64,000 bases of DNA. It comes from an uncultured Bacteroidales bacterium (lineage in GTDB: Bacteria > Bacteroidota > Bacteroidia > Bacteroidales > Paludibacteraceae). The position numbers and the translations under genes were made by a program. The notes beneath the pieces were generated by a model. The model had not been told where the DNA came from and did not search any database. It saw only the letters and a program-made list of their open reading frames with translations. Location: the NCBI GenBank assembly GCA_900319105.1, contig ONND01000009.1:1-64000 (forward strand). Reading direction: 5' to 3'. Of this stretch, positions 61,024-64,000 are shown piece by piece. The first letter of the stretch is position 1. Each line of letters begins with the position of its first letter.

Positions 61024-61791
61024 ATGAAAAAACTCACTTTTCTTTTCGCAGCAATGTTAGCTGTTAGCACAGCCTTTGCTCAGATTTCGACGGGTGAACC
61101 TCACTCATCCGTAATTCCTCGTACCGGAAACCGTCCGCAAGCAGGCGATTTCGGTCTGTACGTTGGTGCGTCGGTAACACAAATCATTGACTTTGTGAAA
61201 CTGAACAAGAACAAAGACTTTACGGAAAATGCTTTCTGGGCTCTTCCGGCTATCAACTTGAAATATTATTTCACGGACAACTGGGAGGGGCGTATCGGCT
61301 TCCAGTTTGCATGCAAGGGTACCACGGAGAAATTCACGCCGAAGGGTGCTGATTGGATAAAGAACACCTCGGATATCAACTACACCCGTTTCCTCCCGGG
61401 ATTTGCGTACCACTTCAACACGAAGAATATCGTGGACGTTTATGTAGGTGCTCAGATGCCGATCGGTTTCAACCTGATCCAGCGCAAGGGTGCTACAGAC
61501 GGTTATAGCGTTACCGAGAAGAACAACCAGTTCGTTATAGGTGGTGGTGTTTTCTTTGGTCTCCAGTTCTTTGTGGCTGACCTTCCGTTCGCTATTGGTT
61601 TCGAAGGCGGATACTCGGGTACCGCTTCTTTCAGCGGAGGCCCGCGTACGATCGTCAACAACGGCGGCGACAAGACCACGACCCTGCACCACGAGACCCT
61701 GGGCGACCTCAACGTAGAGAAATCGCTGTACATGGAAGGCCGTTGGGGCGCAGATGCAGCAATCACCTTCACCTATTATTTCAAGAACTAA
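61024..61791 (+). CDS. Outer-membrane beta-barrel protein
   Basis: A 255-residue protein with a clear signal peptide (KKLTFLFAAMLAVSTAFAQ). The mature part has repeated amphipathic strands (DFGLYVGASVTQIIDF, NLKYYFTDNWEGRIGFQFA, FLPGFAYHF, VDVYVGAQMPIGFNL, FVIGGGVFFGLQFFV) and ends with ITFTYYFKN, the aromatic C-terminal strand of a barrel. No specific family or substrate is recognised. It is the first gene of a three-gene unit with two lipoproteins. Confidence 0.8.
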   Translation: MKKLTFLFAAMLAVSTAFAQISTGEPHSSVIPRTGNRPQAGDFGLYVGASVTQIIDFVKLNKNKDFTENAFWALPAINLKYYFTDNWEGRIGFQFACKGTTEKFTPKGADWIKNTSDINYTRFLPGFAYHFNTKNIVDVYVGAQMPIGFNLIQRKGATDGYSVTEKNNQFVIGGGVFFGLQFFVADLPFAIGFEGGYSGTASFSGGPRTIVNNGGDKTTTLHHETLGDLNVEKSLYMEGRWGADAAITFTYYFKN

Positions 61792-61815
61792 TAACGCCTA
61801 ATTATAGCAACTATT

Positions 61816-62433
61816 ATGAAAAAACGCATCATCATTCCTATCCTGCTTTTCATAGCAGTCATAGGCACGTCGTGCGTCAGCCAGCATAATGTGGAGCGTA
61901 ATTACTCCGAACTGCGTCCTGATATGGTTCGTCTCTACATGACGATGGACGACTATCAGTATTTAGGCGACGTTACGATTGATATCGAATACAAGACCTA
62001 TTTGGGTATTTTCCGTAAGATCCTGACGGTTAACGGTCAGCCGTATGACCCTCGTTTCTACCATAATACCAAAATATCGTTCACCCACAAGATCAAGTTA
62101 GGTCTGCTCAAAAAATCTCTCTACAAAGTTGCAGAGACTTATCCGCAGGCGGATTACCTGATGCCGGTATCGTTCAACGACATCGTGGAGCATATGCCGG
62201 GCGGCCGTATCCACAAGCAGACCATGATCATCAAGGCTTATGCGGTGAACAAAGTATCTGCCAAAGTAGTAGAAGAGCAGCATAAAGCAGAAGTGGATGC
62301 CCTGAACGGACAGAACGCCTCGCTCCAGGCTGAGCTCAACGCTGCTAAGCAAGAACTGGAAGCAACGAAGGACGAATTGGAAAAAGCCAAAGCCGCCGCT
62401 TCACAACGTACTACCACTAACAGACGTAGATAA
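61816..62433 (+). CDS. Lipoprotein with C-terminal coiled coil
   Basis: A 205-residue lipoprotein (IPILLFIAVIGTSC, lipobox GTSC). A beta-rich region at residues 25-150 contains QYLGDVTIDIEYKTYLGIF and ADYLMPVSFNDIVEHMPGGR. The end is a coiled coil (EEQHKAEVDALNGQ...AAKQELEATKDELEKAKAA) with a basic tail. The family is not recognised. It is placed between the barrel protein (24 nt) and a second lipoprotein (3 nt), suggesting one envelope complex. Confidence 0.75.
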   Translation: MKKRIIIPILLFIAVIGTSCVSQHNVERNYSELRPDMVRLYMTMDDYQYLGDVTIDIEYKTYLGIFRKILTVNGQPYDPRFYHNTKISFTHKIKLGLLKKSLYKVAETYPQADYLMPVSFNDIVEHMPGGRIHKQTMIIKAYAVNKVSAKVVEEQHKAEVDALNGQNASLQAELNAAKQELEATKDELEKAKAAASQRTTTNRRR

Positions 62434-62436
62434 AGC

Positions 62437-63273
62437 ATGAAAAAATTGCTTCTGATATTCTCTTCCGTATTGCTTCTCGCCTCGTGCGAGAAGCAATCGG
62501 AATTGGTAACCATCATGGAAATCGATAATGTAGCATGGCATAGGGAGTACATTCCCTCCGGTACCAATCTGCATTTTCTTATCGATGCCGAATCCCAATC
62601 CTCAACTATCCAACGTATCGCCATCATGGCATCCGACATAATGTACCGCGACCGACTCATTCTCGATACGGTATTCGCGATGCCTGTCAAACGTCAAAAA
62701 CTCAGTTTCTATTACACCCTGCCCTATTACGAAGACACGACCGTGATATCGTTCAACGGAAGTGCATACGACGGCGCAGGACGAGTAGCGTCGTTCCCTA
62801 TCAAGATCCATGTATCGCCGGGCTCGGAACCGATCCGCCCGATAGACAACCTCACGCTCTATAGCGCGGCTTCCAGCGGCAAATCCGCTTTTTCTCTGGA
62901 GACAATGCAGCCGGAGTATTTAGGAACGGACTCGACCAAAGTAGCATGGTTTGATATACTCAAAACACCGGCCGGATCGGAGGAGTTATCCCGCGAGTGG
63001 CATTCGGAAGCGGGAATCAAGTTCTCCCGTGCCGAGGGCTTCAATTTTGCAGAAGCTACGTCGCAGAGTATTACCAGCATCTGGAAGAACCTGACCGCCA
63101 GCACCACTATCAAACAACTTAAGACGGATGATGTACTGCTCTTCGGACAGAATGACGAAGCGCTTGGTGCTATCAAACTGATTGCCGTATATGACGAGGC
63201 TGGTACGGAAAACGACCGATACGTCTTCTCGCTCAAAGCAATCAAGAAACAAACTACCAACGAAGAAAATTAA
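62437..63273 (+). CDS. Putative surface or periplasmic lipoprotein
   Basis: A 278-residue lipoprotein (LLLIFSSVLLLASC, lipobox LASC). The first half has an Ig-like strand pattern (TIMEIDNVAWHREYIPSGTNLHFLIDAES, TTVISFNGSAYDGAGRVASFPIKIHV). The second half is mixed, with SGKSAFSLETM and DDVLLFGQNDEALGAIKLIAVYDEAG. I recognise no family. It is the last gene before a UUCG-loop terminator at 63282. Confidence 0.72.
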   Translation: MKKLLLIFSSVLLLASCEKQSELVTIMEIDNVAWHREYIPSGTNLHFLIDAESQSSTIQRIAIMASDIMYRDRLILDTVFAMPVKRQKLSFYYTLPYYEDTTVISFNGSAYDGAGRVASFPIKIHVSPGSEPIRPIDNLTLYSAASSGKSAFSLETMQPEYLGTDSTKVAWFDILKTPAGSEELSREWHSEAGIKFSRAEGFNFAEATSQSITSIWKNLTASTTIKQLKTDDVLLFGQNDEALGAIKLIAVYDEAGTENDRYVFSLKAIKKQTTNEEN

Positions 63274-63281
63274 AACAAGAT

Positions 63282-63313
63282 AAAAAAAAACGTCCTTCGG
63301 GGCGTTTTTTTTT
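63282..63313 (+). terminator. Rho-independent terminator with TTCG loop
   Basis: A9, then CGTCC-TTCG-GGGCG (63291-63304), then T9. The hairpin carries a stable UUCG tetraloop, and its T-tract runs into the -33 box of the lysS promoter. Confidence 0.9.
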
Positions 63314-63342
63314 GCATATATCAAAAAAATATAGTAAATTTG
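63312..63342 (+). promoter_or_regulatory. lysS promoter
   Basis: TTGCATATATC starts at 63312 within the T-tract of the preceding terminator, with the -7 box TAAATTTG at 63335-63342. The leader is about 55 nt. Confidence 0.85.
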
Positions 63343-63403
63343 CAGCGGATTTTATGTTAATACATAAATTCATAATAAAAGACACAAAAAACATAACAAT
63401 AGA

Positions 63404-64000
63404 ATGGAATTAAGCGAACAAGAACAAGTAAGACGTCAGAGCCTTCAGGCGATGCGCGATTTAGGGATCGATCCCTACCCTGCGGCAGAATATGTCGTAA
63501 CAGGATTTTCAACAGACATTAAAGCAGGATTTGTAGATGAAGGTGAAGGTACATGGCACACGGGCGACAAGGTACGTATCGCCGGACGATTGATGAGTAA
63601 GCGAATCATGGGTAAGGCCTCGTTCATCGAGATTCAGGACTCGAAAGGCCGTATTCAGGTCTATGTATCAAGAGATGATATCCAATTAGCAGAGGATGCA
63701 GAGAAGCCGGCTTCGGAAGCGAATGATCCGAACGGTTATCTGCCTGCGGAGACGCTCCGCCAGATGTATAACGTCGTATTCAAGAAACTCTTGGATATCG
63801 GCGATTTTATTGGTATAGAGGGTTTCGTTTTCCGTACGCAGATGGGCGAGATCAGCGTTCATGCGCAGAAACTGACGGTCCTCGCCAAGAGCCTCAAACC
63901 GCTGCCTATCGTCAAATACAAGGACGGTGTGGCCTACGATGGCTTTAACGATCCCGAGATGCGTTATCGCCAGCGTTACGTCGATTTAGTGGTGAACGAA
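63404..64000 (+). CDS. lysS: Lysyl-tRNA synthetase, N-terminal part (cut by the window end)
   Basis: The frame runs from the ATG at 63404 to the window end without a stop, about 199 residues. It shows the class II LysRS start SEQEQVRRQSLQAMRDLGIDPYPA, the OB-fold anticodon-binding domain (VRIAGRLMSKRIMGKASFIEIQDSKGRIQVYV), LDIGDFIGIEGFVFRTQMGEISVHAQKLTVLAKSL, and motif 1 region DPEMRYRQRYVDLVV. The catalytic core lies beyond the window. Its promoter directly follows the previous gene's terminator. Confidence 0.95.
   Translation, partial: MELSEQEQVRRQSLQAMRDLGIDPYPAAEYVVTGFSTDIKAGFVDEGEGTWHTGDKVRIAGRLMSKRIMGKASFIEIQDSKGRIQVYVSRDDIQLAEDAEKPASEANDPNGYLPAETLRQMYNVVFKKLLDIGDFIGIEGFVFRTQMGEISVHAQKLTVLAKSLKPLPIVKYKDGVAYDGFNDPEMRYRQRYVDLVVNE

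Noticed and set aside
1..64000. tRNA, rRNA, insertion sequences, integrases or prophage genes
   Set aside because: None was recognised in any gap or coding region, though short RNAs cannot be excluded by eye.

Overview
The window is a gene-dense chromosomal stretch of a Bacteroidales bacterium (phylum Bacteroidota), possibly a Paludibacteraceae-like gut or rumen lineage; the genus cannot be fixed from the sequence alone. Supporting signs are promoters of the Bacteroidota type (a TTG-containing -33 box and a TAnnTTTG -7 box), no Shine-Dalgarno-like leaders, and many families typical of the phylum (DUF4105, DUF4421, DUF4494, DUF3276, DUF5686, Rpb6-type omega, glycine-lipid acyltransferases, Wzi-like barrels). 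No rRNA, tRNA, insertion sequence, phage or CRISPR array was seen. About 60 genes are called, most of them in short operons with 4-nt ATGA overlaps.

Layout. 1-8300 (+): conserved hypothetical, envelope protein, metallophosphoesterase, dnaE-folC, prmA. 8250-11671 (-): mnmE-yicC-gmk-nadD. 11788-14837 (+): small protein, tandem paralogous barrel proteins, apbE. 14897-17278 (+): bamD-rpoZ-coaBC, convergent with a PUR-alpha-like protein. 17805-29933 (+): nusB-yajC-ybbR-degT-rpoN-PAP2-like-DUF4105-degenerate phosphatase-DUF4494-glsA-glsB-YggS/HAD fusion-SDR. 29960-36717 (-): gdhA, a receiver/PEP-synthase-like protein, Na/Pi cotransporter, SIMPL protein. 36718-37404: a 690-bp gap with a sigma-54-like promoter and two tandem-repeat arrays. 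37405-40176 (+): DUF5686 protein. 40212-42215 (-): GT4 glycosyltransferase, SMR-like transporter and an LTA-synthase-family pseudogene. 42390-49596 (+): 2-hydroxyacid dehydrogenase, lipoprotein, pepT-gcvT-patatin-tetR, acyl-CoA synthetase. 49885-53660 (+): umuC-like polymerase, DUF4421, carboxypeptidase-like protein. 54043-58277 (+): glyQS-cdsA-LpxL-like-GT2. 58260-60845 (-): Wzi-like, OmpH-like, small membrane protein. 61024-64000 (+): barrel protein, two lipoproteins, start of lysS.

Functional themes are envelope and lipid biogenesis (bamD, ompH, cdsA, LpxL-like, glsAB, DUF4105, GT4, Wzi), translation and tRNA modification (glyQS, lysS, mnmE, prmA), and cofactor metabolism (folC, nadD, coaBC, apbE).

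The most unusual signals are not single genes. First, short repeats recur just upstream of start codons and also inside reading frames: palindromic elements in folC, prmA and apbE, another element in nadD and mnmE, and short-period direct repeats in yicC, gcvT, a GT2, a dehydrogenase, the PEP-synthase-like gene and even a signal peptide. Second, the gdhA upstream gap pairs a -24/-12 type promoter with an 11-bp x4 array and a purine-rich 10-bp x12 array, without a convincing gene. Third, several compact regulatory designs are visible: divergent promoters sharing one palindrome, a perfect inverted repeat over an acyl-CoA synthetase promoter next to a tetR gene, and terminators placed inside convergent neighbours.
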